Source of the DNA: an uncultured Flavobacteriales bacterium
GTDB lineage: Bacteria > Bacteroidota > Bacteroidia > Flavobacteriales > Flavobacteriaceae
Assembly (NCBI GenBank): GCA_913063255.1
Contig: CAJXYJ010000006.1
Span: forward strand, 1 to 46,646
Length of the DNA: 46,646 nucleotides
Reading direction: 5' to 3'
Program-made: the position numbers and the translations under genes
Shown here: positions 17,342-25,867 of the stretch, piece by piece
How positions within the stretch are numbered: position 1 is the stretch's first letter
Layout of the letters: each line of letters starts with the position of its first letter
The notes under the pieces: generated by a model
Seen by the model: only the letters and a program-made list of their open reading frames with translations
Told to the model about the DNA's origin: nothing
The model's database searches: none

Positions 17342-20300
17342 ATGATTCACTTTTTTGGAGACCTAAAAAAAACAGTTTTTATAGTTCAAACCAACGCTAC
17401 GCTTTCCAAGCCAGACATTAAAAAGTTACAGTGGTTATTCGCAGACCAAGCCAAAATTGAAGAATCCGTTATCACGGATTTTTTTGTTGGTCCTCGTGCT
17501 GCTATGATTACACCTTGGAGTACCAATGCTGTTGAAATTACCCAAAACATGGGGATTGAAGGGATTATTCGTATTGAAGAATTTAAACATGTTTCTGAAA
17601 CTTTTTCAGATTTTGATCCGATGCTTTCTCAAAAATATTCGAGCTTAGGTCAAAATGTGTTTAATATTGACATTCAACCTGAATCTATTTTAGAAATCGA
17701 TGACATTTCTGCATACAACCAATCTGAAGGTTTAGCTTTAAACCATGAAGAAGTAGCTTATTTAGAGAACCTTTCTAAAAAGTTAAATCGGAAATTAACA
17801 GACAGTGAAGTCTTTGGTTTTAGCCAAGTAAATAGTGAGCATTGTCGTCATAAAATATTCAACGGTACTTTTATTATTGATGGAGAAGAAAAGCCCTCTT
17901 CTCTTTTCAAATTAATTAAAGAAACCTCTAAAGAAAATCCGAATACAATTGTTTCCGCATACAAAGATAATGTAGCCTTTGTGGAGGGACCTAATGTGGT
18001 TCAGTTTGCTCCAAAAAGCCCAGATAAACCAGATTATTACGAAAATAAAGACTTTGATAGTGTAATTTCACTTAAGGCAGAAACCCATAACTTTCCAACA
18101 ACAGTTGAACCATTTAATGGTGCTGCTACAGGAAGTGGTGGAGAAATTAGAGATCGCCTTGCAGGAGGAATGGGGTCTCTCCCTCTAGCAGGTACCGCTG
18201 TTTATATGACTTCTTATTCTAGGGTAGAAGAAAATCGTCCTTGGGAACAAGCAATGAACGAACGAGATTGGTTATACCAAACTCCATTAGATATTTTAAT
18301 AAAAGCCAGTAATGGGGCTTCAGATTTTGGAAACAAATTTGGTCAACCATTAATTTGTGGTTCTGTATTGACTTTCGAACATGAAGATCAAACACGTAAA
18401 TTAGGGTTTGATAAAGTTATCATGCAAGCTGGTGGAATTGGTTATGGGAAGAAAGAACAAGCCATAAAAGATATCCCAAAAAAAGGAGATAAAATTGTAA
18501 TTCTAGGAGGTGAAAATTATAGAATTGGTATGGGTGGTGCTGCAGTTTCCTCTGCAGATACTGGAGCATTTGCTTCAGGTATAGAATTAAATGCGGTACA
18601 ACGTTCCAATCCAGAAATGCAAAAACGTGCAGCTAACGCTGTTCGTGGAATGGTAGAAAGTGAAGAAAATTTTATTGTTTCAATTCACGATCACGGTGCT
18701 GGTGGACATTTAAATTGTTTATCGGAATTGGTGGAAGACACCGGAGGAAAAATTGATTTAGATCAACTTCCTGTTGGTGATCCAACCCTATCTGATAAAG
18801 AAATTATTGGTAACGAATCTCAGGAACGTATGGGATTAGTTATAGCCGAAGAGCACATTGATTATTTACAACGTATTGCAGATCGTGAACGTTCTCCTAT
18901 GTATACAGTTGGTAATGTTACTGGAGATCATAGATTTTCTTTCCAATCCAAAACCAAAGGCAACAAGCCAATGGATCTAGCATTGGAAGATATGTTTGGA
19001 AGTTCTCCAAAAACAATAATGACAGATTCTACTATCAAAAGAACGTTTAAGGAGATTGTTTATGACACTTCAAAATTCAAAGAATATTTAAATCAAGTAC
19101 TACAATTAGAAGCTGTTGCTTGTAAAGATTGGTTAACCAATAAAGTAGATCGTTGTGTTGGTGGAAAAGTAGCCAAACAACAATGTGTTGGTCCTTTACA
19201 AATCCCTCTTAATAATTGTGGAGTAATGGCATTAGATTATAAGGGTAAAGAAGGAGTTGCAACTTCTATTGGTCACTCTCCTATTAGTGGTTTAATCGAC
19301 CCTATTGCTGGAAGTAGAAATAGTATCACCGAAGCTTTAACCAATTTGGTTTGGGCGCCATTAGAGGAAGGTTTAAAAAATGTTTCCTTATCTGCAAATT
19401 GGATGTGGCCTTGTAAAAATGAAGGAGAAGATGCGCGTTTGTATGAAGCAGTTCAAGCGATATCAAAATTTGCAATCGATTTAGGTATCAATGTTCCTAC
19501 TGGAAAAGATTCCTTATCCATGAAGCAAAAATATCCTAATGATGAAGTAATCTCTCCAGGAACAGTAATTATTTCAGCAGTTGGAAATTGTAATGATATT
19601 ACCAAGATTGTTGAACCAGTTTTTCAGAAAAATGGAGGAAGTATTTATTATATCAATATTTCTCAAGACACTTATAAATTAGGTGGAAGTTCATTTGCTC
19701 AAATTCTTACAAGAATAGGAAACGAAGCTCCAAATGTATTAGATGCAAGCTATGTTAAAACTGTTTTTAATACCCTTCAGGAATTAATTAAAGAAAATAG
19801 AATTAGTGCTGGTCACGATGTTGCTTCTGGTGGATTAATTACCACTTTATTAGAGATGTGTTTTGCAGACAATAATCTTGGAGCAGATTTAGATCTTAGC
19901 AGTTTAGAGGAACAAGATTCTATTAAATTATTATTTGCTGAAAATTCAGGTATTGTTATTCAAGCTACAGATGATTCTATAGAAGAAACTTTAACTGAGG
20001 CAAATATTAAATTCCACAAAATTGGAAAAGTTACCGATAATGAAGTATTAAACATCACAAATCAATCGGAAACATTTGCATTATCTGTTACCCAATTAAG
20101 AGATACTTGGTACAATACTTCTTATTTATTAGACCAAAAACAAACTGCAGGTAATTTAGCGGTAGATAGGTTTAATAATTATAAAAATCAACCCTTACAA
20201 TTCACATTCCCTAGTCAATTTACAGGAAAACTACCCGTCTTTGCGAATGAAATGAAGCAATCTCCTGAGATTGCCACGTCGCAAACTCCTCGCAATGACA

Positions 20301-21049
20301 AAAGACCTAAAGCAGCTATCATTCGTGAAAAAGGTTCTAATTCTGAACGTGAAATGGCTAACGCTATGTACTTGGCAGGCTTTGATGTAAAAGATGTACA
20401 TATGACCGATTTAATATCGGGTCGAGAAACTCTTGAAGACATTCAGTTTATAGGAGCCGTTGGTGGTTTTAGTAATTCAGATGTTTTGGGATCTGCAAAA
20501 GGATGGGCTGGTGCTTTTCTCTATAATGAAAAAGCCAATACTGCCTTGAAAAATTTCTTTAAAAGAGAAGATACACTATCAGTTGGAATTTGTAATGGAT
20601 GTCAACTTTGGATGGAATTAGAACTCATCAATCCAGAACATGAAATTCATGGTAAATTAACTTATAACGATTCTGGAAAACACGAAAGCGCATTTACTTC
20701 AGTAAAAATTCAAGAGAATAATTCTGTAATGCTTTCTAGTTTAGCTGGAAATACATTAGGGGTTTGGATATCTCATGGAGAAGGTAAATTTAATTTACCC
20801 TTAACAGAAGATAAATATAATATTGTAGCAAAATATGGATATGACACTTATCCTTCTAATCCGAATGGTTCAGATTTTAACACTGCAATGCTTTGTGATA
20901 AAACGGGACGTCATTTAGTAATGATGCCACATATAGAACGTTCTACTTTTCAATGGAATTGGGCTAATTATCCAGACCATAGAACCGATGAAGTATCTCC
21001 TTGGCTAGAAGCCTTTGTAAATGCTAAAAAGTGGTTAGAGAACAAATAA
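17342..21049 (+). CDS. purL: Phosphoribosylformylglycinamidine synthase (single-chain PurL)
   Basis: 1235 residues, the large single-chain form. It converts FGAR, ATP and glutamine to FGAM in de novo purine synthesis. The synthetase part contains SQVNSEHCRHKIFNG near residue 160 and LKAETHNFPTTVEPFNGAA near 243, the ATP-binding features of the family, repeated at lower similarity in the second half. The C-terminal glutaminase begins at AAIIREKGSNSERE (about 990) with the nucleophile region GICNGCQLW near 1082-1090 and the catalytic MPHIERSTFQWNW near 1197-1209. Residues 966-986 are encoded by a 63-bp palindromic repeat-like insert between the two parts and match nothing conserved in the family. 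The reading frame is intact, so the enzyme is probably active. Confidence 0.95.
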   Translation: MIHFFGDLKKTVFIVQTNATLSKPDIKKLQWLFADQAKIEESVITDFFVGPRAAMITPWSTNAVEITQNMGIEGIIRIEEFKHVSETFSDFDPMLSQKYSSLGQNVFNIDIQPESILEIDDISAYNQSEGLALNHEEVAYLENLSKKLNRKLTDSEVFGFSQVNSEHCRHKIFNGTFIIDGEEKPSSLFKLIKETSKENPNTIVSAYKDNVAFVEGPNVVQFAPKSPDKPDYYENKDFDSVISLKAETHNFPTTVEPFNGAATGSGGEIRDRLAGGMGSLPLAGTAVYMTSYSRVEENRPWEQAMNERDWLYQTPLDILIKASNGASDFGNKFGQPLICGSVLTFEHEDQTRKLGFDKVIMQAGGIGYGKKEQAIKDIPKKGDKIVILGGENYRIGMGGAAVSSADTGAFASGIELNAVQRSNPEMQKRAANAVRGMVESEENFIVSIHDHGAGGHLNCLSELVEDTGGKIDLDQLPVGDPTLSDKEIIGNESQERMGLVIAEEHIDYLQRIADRERSPMYTVGNVTGDHRFSFQSKTKGNKPMDLALEDMFGSSPKTIMTDSTIKRTFKEIVYDTSKFKEYLNQVLQLEAVACKDWLTNKVDRCVGGKVAKQQCVGPLQIPLNNCGVMALDYKGKEGVATSIGHSPISGLIDPIAGSRNSITEALTNLVWAPLEEGLKNVSLSANWMWPCKNEGEDARLYEAVQAISKFAIDLGINVPTGKDSLSMKQKYPNDEVISPGTVIISAVGNCNDITKIVEPVFQKNGGSIYYINISQDTYKLGGSSFAQILTRIGNEAPNVLDASYVKTVFNTLQELIKENRISAGHDVASGGLITTLLEMCFADNNLGADLDLSSLEEQDSIKLLFAENSGIVIQATDDSIEETLTEANIKFHKIGKVTDNEVLNITNQSETFALSVTQLRDTWYNTSYLLDQKQTAGNLAVDRFNNYKNQPLQFTFPSQFTGKLPVFANEMKQSPEIATSQTPRNDKRPKAAIIREKGSNSEREMANAMYLAGFDVKDVHMTDLISGRETLEDIQFIGAVGGFSNSDVLGSAKGWAGAFLYNEKANTALKNFFKREDTLSVGICNGCQLWMELELINPEHEIHGKLTYNDSGKHESAFTSVKIQENNSVMLSSLAGNTLGVWISHGEGKFNLPLTEDKYNIVAKYGYDTYPSNPNGSDFNTAMLCDKTGRHLVMMPHIERSTFQWNWANYPDHRTDEVSPWLEAFVNAKKWLENK
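20237..20299 (+). repeat. Dispersed palindromic repeat inserted in frame in purL
   Basis: The 63-bp segment starts GTCTTTGCGA and ends TCGCAATGAC, inverted copies with one mismatch. Inside, GCAATCTC (20257-20264) and GAGATTGC (20267-20274) form a second perfect inverted repeat. The ends and GAGATTGCCACGTCGC resemble the dispersed intergenic repeats of the GTCATTGCGAGG...GCAATCTC type that I recall from many Bacteroidota genomes. It occupies exactly 21 codons (966-986), starting and ending on codon boundaries, and encodes VFANEMKQSPEIATSQTPRN plus D. The arms between the two stems do not pair (10 against 15 bases). Confidence 0.75.
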
Positions 21050-21104
21050 TATTTTAAAAAGAGAAGATTTATATTTTTTAATGGATTTTAAGAATCCCAA
21101 AAAA

Positions 21105-21132
21105 GGAGCAACTATTCATTGCTCCTTTTTTT
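21105..21132 (+). terminator. Terminator after purL
   Basis: GGAGCAA and TTGCTCC form a 7-bp stem with a CTATTCA loop, preceded by A and followed by seven T, 56 bases after the purL stop. Confidence 0.85.
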
Positions 21133-21157
21133 GTACTTTTAAATAAAAATTTTTACT

Positions 21158-23548
21158 ATGAAAAGAATTGCACTTTTACTATTGCTTTGTACTTATATTG
21201 GGTTCTCTCAAAACGTACAGGAAAAACACCAAAGAGCTAAAATAAATTTAAACAATTCAGAAGATTTATCTAGACTAGATGCATTAGGAATTCCTGTGGA
21301 TCATGGCATTCACGAAAGGGGTCAATATTTAATTTCCGATTTTTCTGTTTCAGAAATAGAAAAGGTTAAAAATGCAGGCTTTATTGTTGAAATATTAATT
21401 GAAGATTCTAAAGAATATTATCTTGAACAAAACAGAAATAGTAGAGCTCCTCAAGAAAATCTATTTTGTAATAATTCTATAGGTTATATAACTCCAGATA
21501 ATTTTGAATTAGGTTCTATGGGTGGCTATTTTACCTATCAAGAAATGTTAGATCAATTGGATTTAATGAAATCACTTTATCCAAACCTGATTACTACAAA
21601 AGAAAATATTAGTACTTTTTTAACCGAAGGAGAACCAGATAATTCTACTACTCCTCCTATAGGTGGTAATGGAATAAAATGGGTAAAGATTAGTGATAAC
21701 CCAGATAATTCTTCTGAAGGAGAAGCGCAAATTTTATATACTGCCATACACCATGCTCGGGAACCCACTTCACTTTCTCAGTTAATATTCTATATGTGGT
21801 ATTTGTTAGAAAATTATGATTCTGATCCAGAAATTAAAAGTATTGTAGATAATACGGAACTTTTTTTCGTTCCTGTGGTAAACCCCGATGGATATTTATA
21901 TAATGAAAAAACGGATCCTAATGGAGGAGGTTTTTGGAGAAAAAATAGAAAAGATGGACATGGAGTAGATAACAACCGTAATTACGATTATTATATAAAT
22001 GGCGATCCCAACAATGGGATTTGGGGTGGTGAAGGAACCTCATCAGATCCAGATAGTAATATTTATCATGGAGAGGCTCCATTTTCAGAAGTTGAAAATC
22101 AAGCGATCAAATGGTTTTGTGAACAACATAATTTCAAAATGGCTTTAAACAATCATTCTTCTGGAAATTTATTGTTATTTCCTTTTGGGTACACTGCAAA
22201 TATGCCTACACCAGATCATGATTTATATTTAGCTATTTCTGAAGAAATGGTATCAAAAAACAATTATGCAAATATCATAGCTTCAGACCTATATCCAGCT
22301 GCTGGAACCAGTGATGATTTTATGTATGGAACTATTGGAACACATGATAAGATAATTGCTTTTATTCCTGAAATCGGTTCCTCCTTTTGGTTACAGTTAC
22401 ATCAAATTATCCCCACTTGTAAAGATATGATGTATCTTAATATTACTGCGGCAAAAATGACCAATCAAAGTGTAAATTTTAATGATTTAAGTCCTGAATT
22501 TGTAGGACAACAATCTGCAATAAATTATGATTTTTCAATCAAGTATTTAGGCTTAACAACAAATGATAATTTCACCATAAGTTTTAACCCTATTTCTTCT
22601 AACATAACATTTTCAGGAGATCCAATACACTTAACTGATTTAGAAACTTTAGAGGAAGTGCAATTGGCTTTTCAATATGTTGCAAATTCTGGAACAGAAC
22701 CTGGGGATGATATTTTATATGAATTGATAATTAACAACGGAACTTTTGAATATGCAATCCCAATTCATAAAAAATTTGGAGCACATCAAACTATTTTTGA
22801 AGACCATGGTAATAGTGTAACGGACAATTTTGAAAATAATGGTTGGGATACCACTACTGCAACTTATGTGTCTCCTTCTAGTTCAATAACCGATTCTCCA
22901 GATAGCAATTATGAAAACAATCAAAATAAATCAATAACACTAACTGAAGAATTAGATCTTAATAATGCTATTCATGCAGATGTTACTTTTTATGCTAGAT
23001 GGTCTATTCATATTAATTGGGATTATACACAATTTTTAGTCTCCATTGATAACGGCACTACTTGGATACCTCAATGCGGTAAATATACCCAACTTGGAAG
23101 TGATTTAGGATTTCAACCAGAAGGAGAACCTCTCTATCATGGCACCAATAACGATTGGGTTCTAGAAGAAATTAATTTAAATGATTATTTGGGAGAAACC
23201 GTTTTAATGCGTTTTCAGTTTGCTTCTAATGATTTTGGAACTCAAGATGGATTTTACTTTGATGATCTTACAGTTACCATAGTTGACGAAGAAATATTAA
23301 ACACTCCTGATGTTGAAGCATCTCAATTTATTGTGTATCCTAATCCTGTAGTTAATTTATTAAATATCACTACAGCGGTTACCAATTATAAAGTGAGTAT
23401 TTATAATATTCAAGGGCAATTAATAAGTGCTCCTTCCATTCATTCAGGTTCACAAACTATAGATTATAGTTCATTTTCTAAAGGGATTTACCTAATTAAT
23501 TTTACTTCAGAAAAGGATACAAAAACCTTTAAAATTGTAAAAGAATAG
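21158..23548 (+). CDS. M14 zinc carboxypeptidase with T9SS sorting domain
   Basis: 796 residues. Signal peptide MKRIALLLLLCTYIGFSQ. The M14 carboxypeptidase domain covers about residues 120-440. Zinc ligands lie in HHAREPTS (HxxE, about 199-202) and in HSSGNLLLFPFG (about 337). The substrate-binding VNPDGY, the RKNR..GVDNNRNYDY loop and the catalytic glutamate in IPEIGSSFW near 408 are all present, so it should be active. A later region (about 555-715) with NGWDTTTATYVS and GTQDGFYFDDLTV resembles the carbohydrate- or protein-binding modules of secreted peptidases. The C-terminal YPNPVVNLLNIT to GIYLINFTSEKDTKTFKIV is a type A sorting domain. The protein likely digests extracellular peptides for the cell. 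Confidence 0.93.
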   Translation: MKRIALLLLLCTYIGFSQNVQEKHQRAKINLNNSEDLSRLDALGIPVDHGIHERGQYLISDFSVSEIEKVKNAGFIVEILIEDSKEYYLEQNRNSRAPQENLFCNNSIGYITPDNFELGSMGGYFTYQEMLDQLDLMKSLYPNLITTKENISTFLTEGEPDNSTTPPIGGNGIKWVKISDNPDNSSEGEAQILYTAIHHAREPTSLSQLIFYMWYLLENYDSDPEIKSIVDNTELFFVPVVNPDGYLYNEKTDPNGGGFWRKNRKDGHGVDNNRNYDYYINGDPNNGIWGGEGTSSDPDSNIYHGEAPFSEVENQAIKWFCEQHNFKMALNNHSSGNLLLFPFGYTANMPTPDHDLYLAISEEMVSKNNYANIIASDLYPAAGTSDDFMYGTIGTHDKIIAFIPEIGSSFWLQLHQIIPTCKDMMYLNITAAKMTNQSVNFNDLSPEFVGQQSAINYDFSIKYLGLTTNDNFTISFNPISSNITFSGDPIHLTDLETLEEVQLAFQYVANSGTEPGDDILYELIINNGTFEYAIPIHKKFGAHQTIFEDHGNSVTDNFENNGWDTTTATYVSPSSSITDSPDSNYENNQNKSITLTEELDLNNAIHADVTFYARWSIHINWDYTQFLVSIDNGTTWIPQCGKYTQLGSDLGFQPEGEPLYHGTNNDWVLEEINLNDYLGETVLMRFQFASNDFGTQDGFYFDDLTVTIVDEEILNTPDVEASQFIVYPNPVVNLLNITTAVTNYKVSIYNIQGQLISAPSIHSGSQTIDYSSFSKGIYLINFTSEKDTKTFKIVKE

Positions 23549-23577
23549 GGTTTTAATTTTTTAATAGAAATAATTTA

Positions 23578-23607
23578 AAGGAGGAACATAATTGTTGCTC
23601 CTTTTTT
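23578..23607 (+). terminator. Terminator after the M14 carboxypeptidase gene
   Basis: AAGGAGGAAC and GTTGCTCCTT pair with one mismatch around a six-base loop and are followed by a T-run, 29 bases after the stop. Confidence 0.75.
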
Positions 23608-23663
23608 ATTTCAGAATACTGAATTATTTTCCTATTTTGCAACATAGACAAAATTGCTTTTAA

Positions 23664-25445
23664 ATGACCGATGTAAAACGCCTTTTCGATTTTCCTTATT
23701 ACCAATTAGAAAAATTCAATCTTCAAAAATCATTAGTATCCAAACGCAATGGGGAATGGATAGCTACGTCAACTCAAGAATATATAGACAAAGCAAATGC
23801 CATAAGTAGAGGATTAATTAGATTAGGTGTGCAACCCAATGATAAAGTTGCCATCATTTCGCTTACCAACCGAACCGAATGGAATATCTGTGATATTGGT
23901 ATTTTACAAACTGGAGCGCAAGATGTTCCTATTTACCCTACTATTTCTGAAGAGGATTATATGTATATCCTAAATCATAGTGAGAGTGTGTATTGTTTTG
24001 TTTCCTGTGAGTTTGTCTTAGAGAAGATCAACAAAATAAAAGATCAAGTACCTACACTAAAAGGTGTATATAGTTTTGACGAAATGGAGGGCAGTGATCA
24101 CTGGTCTGATGTTTTAAAACTAGGAGAAGACGATAGTAATCAAAATGAGGTAGAAAGCAGAAAAGCAAATGTCAAAGAAACCGATTTAGCAACTATCATT
24201 TATACTTCAGGGACTACTGGAAGACCAAAAGGAGTCATGCTTTCGCATAAAAACATTGTGAGTAATGCCATAAGTAGCACCTATCGATTACCTATGGAAT
24301 TGGGGAAATCTAAATCCTTAAGCTTTCTTCCTGTATGTCATATCTACGAAAGAATGCTATTGTATATGTATCAATATTGTGGAGTAAGCATTCATTTTGC
24401 GGAATCTTTGGAAACTATAAGTGATAACTTGAAAGAAGTACACCCTCATGTAATGTCGGCAGTACCAAGATTATTAGAAAAAGTATATGATAAAATTTAT
24501 GCCAAAGGAGCCGATTTAACCGGAATTAAAAAAGGACTATTTTTCTGGGCAGTTGACTTGGGATTAAAATATGAGCCCTATGGACAGAATGGTTGGTGGT
24601 ATGAATTCCAATTAAAAATTGCACGTAAACTTATATTTAGTAAATGGAAAGAAGCCTTGGGTGGAGAACTTAAAGCAATCGCTTCTGGAAGTGCAGCTTT
24701 ACAACCTCGTTTAGCAAGAGTGTTTAATGCTGCTGGCTTACCAGTAATGGAAGGTTATGGTTTAACAGAAACCTCTCCAGTGGTAAGTGTCAACGATATG
24801 CGAAACTTTCATTTTAGAATTGGAACCGTAGGGAAAGCACTAAAAAATACCGAAATAAAAATTGCTGAGGATGGTGAAATATTAATAAAAGGACCTCAGG
24901 TGATGATGGGTTATTTTAAAGAACCAGAACTAACTAACGAAGTACTTAAAGGTGGATATTTTCATACTGGAGATATTGGAGAAGTAGACGATGATGGGTT
25001 CTTAAAAATCACGGATCGAAAAAAGGAAATGTTTAAAACTAGTGGAGGAAAATATGTAGCTCCACAGATTTTAGAAAATGCTATGAAAGAATCCTTTTTT
25101 ATAGAGCAAATCATGGTGGTAGGTGATGGAGAAAAAATGCCAGCTGCATTGGTACAAATCAATATTGATTTTGTAAAAGAATGGGCAAAAAGAAAAGACT
25201 TTCAAATTGGTGAAAAATTAACTGATATCATTAAAAACGAAAGGCTCATCCAAAGAGTTCAGGAAGAAATAGACCTTCAAAATGAGAAATTTGGAAACTG
25301 GGAAAAAATAAAACGTTTTGAGTTAACACCTGACGTTTGGTGTATAGAATCAGGTCACCTCACTCCTACTATGAAACTAAAACGCAAAGTTATTAAGCAA
25401 AAATACATCGCGCTTTACAATAAAATTTACGAGCATAATTTTTAA
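23664..25445 (+). CDS. Long-chain fatty acid-CoA ligase (AMP-forming)
   Basis: 593 residues, typical of the FadD15-like group of Bacteroidota. It activates fatty acids through an acyl-adenylate to acyl-CoA. The P-loop IIYTSGTTGRPKGVMLSHKN is at about 176-195, the adenine-binding GYGLTETSP at about 365-373, the hinge DRKKEMFKTSGGKYVAP near 450-466, and a C-terminal catalytic lysine is expected in LTPTMKLKRKVI. All motifs are intact. No signal peptide or membrane segment is obvious, so it is cytoplasmic or peripheral. It stands alone between the carboxypeptidase gene and the nap operon, and there is no sign it belongs to either. Confidence 0.92.
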   Translation: MTDVKRLFDFPYYQLEKFNLQKSLVSKRNGEWIATSTQEYIDKANAISRGLIRLGVQPNDKVAIISLTNRTEWNICDIGILQTGAQDVPIYPTISEEDYMYILNHSESVYCFVSCEFVLEKINKIKDQVPTLKGVYSFDEMEGSDHWSDVLKLGEDDSNQNEVESRKANVKETDLATIIYTSGTTGRPKGVMLSHKNIVSNAISSTYRLPMELGKSKSLSFLPVCHIYERMLLYMYQYCGVSIHFAESLETISDNLKEVHPHVMSAVPRLLEKVYDKIYAKGADLTGIKKGLFFWAVDLGLKYEPYGQNGWWYEFQLKIARKLIFSKWKEALGGELKAIASGSAALQPRLARVFNAAGLPVMEGYGLTETSPVVSVNDMRNFHFRIGTVGKALKNTEIKIAEDGEILIKGPQVMMGYFKEPELTNEVLKGGYFHTGDIGEVDDDGFLKITDRKKEMFKTSGGKYVAPQILENAMKESFFIEQIMVVGDGEKMPAALVQINIDFVKEWAKRKDFQIGEKLTDIIKNERLIQRVQEEIDLQNEKFGNWEKIKRFELTPDVWCIESGHLTPTMKLKRKVIKQKYIALYNKIYEHNF

Positions 25446-25596
25446 TTAGTTTTTTATTATAACCACAATTCATCTCTAAACTCATAACAGTATCGTTTTC
25501 AATAACATTTCACATCCTTATGTTTTTCTTTAGATTGAGTATGAATTAGTATTTTCTTTAAAAACTAACATTAATCATATTTCTTTTATTACTTTT

Positions 25597-25614
25597 ATGT
25601 AACATTTGTTACAT
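25597..25614. promoter_or_regulatory. CRP/FNR-type palindrome upstream of the nap operon
   Basis: ATGTAACATTTGTTACAT is an inverted repeat with perfect 8-bp arms and two central bases. It has the TGTnAC-style half sites of the CRP/FNR superfamily. It ends 12 bases before the napD ATG and overlaps AACATTTG (25601-25608), one mismatch from the TAnnTTTG -7 box. That position fits a repressor better than an activator, unless the promoter lies elsewhere. The cognate regulator is not in this window. Confidence 0.65.
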
Positions 25615-25626
25615 AATTAGAAAAAA

Positions 25627-25866
25627 ATGCCCATAAAAAGCTATTTAGCTCACCCTGTTGATGGTAAAAAAAATGCACTTATACTCGCATTAAATGCTTT
25701 AGACAATTGTGAGGTAATCCCTTCTGAAAATGAAGAATTACTTATTGTCTTAACCGATACTCTTACCATAGAAGAAGATAAAAGTTTAAAAGAAACAATA
25801 GATGCTTTAGACAGTCTGAAAATGATTTCTTTAGTATCTGGATTTAATACACCAAAAACCAATTAA
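25627..25866 (+). CDS. napD: NapD-like assembly chaperone for nitrate reductase
   Basis: 79 residues, the size of NapD. NapD binds the Tat signal of NapA and holds back export until the molybdenum cofactor is inserted. The pattern of strands and helices (SYLAHPVDGKK, then ALNALDNCEVIPSENEELL and IVLTDTLTIEEDKSLKETID) fits the ferredoxin-like fold of the family, and the IDALDSLKMISLVSGF end resembles the closing strand in which NapD proteins commonly have a V-S-hydrophobic pattern. Similarity is weak by eye, so the identity leans on size and on the napA gene one base downstream. It is the first gene of the six-gene cluster. Confidence 0.75.
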   Translation: MPIKSYLAHPVDGKKNALILALNALDNCEVIPSENEELLIVLTDTLTIEEDKSLKETIDALDSLKMISLVSGFNTPKTN

Positions 25867-25867
25867 T

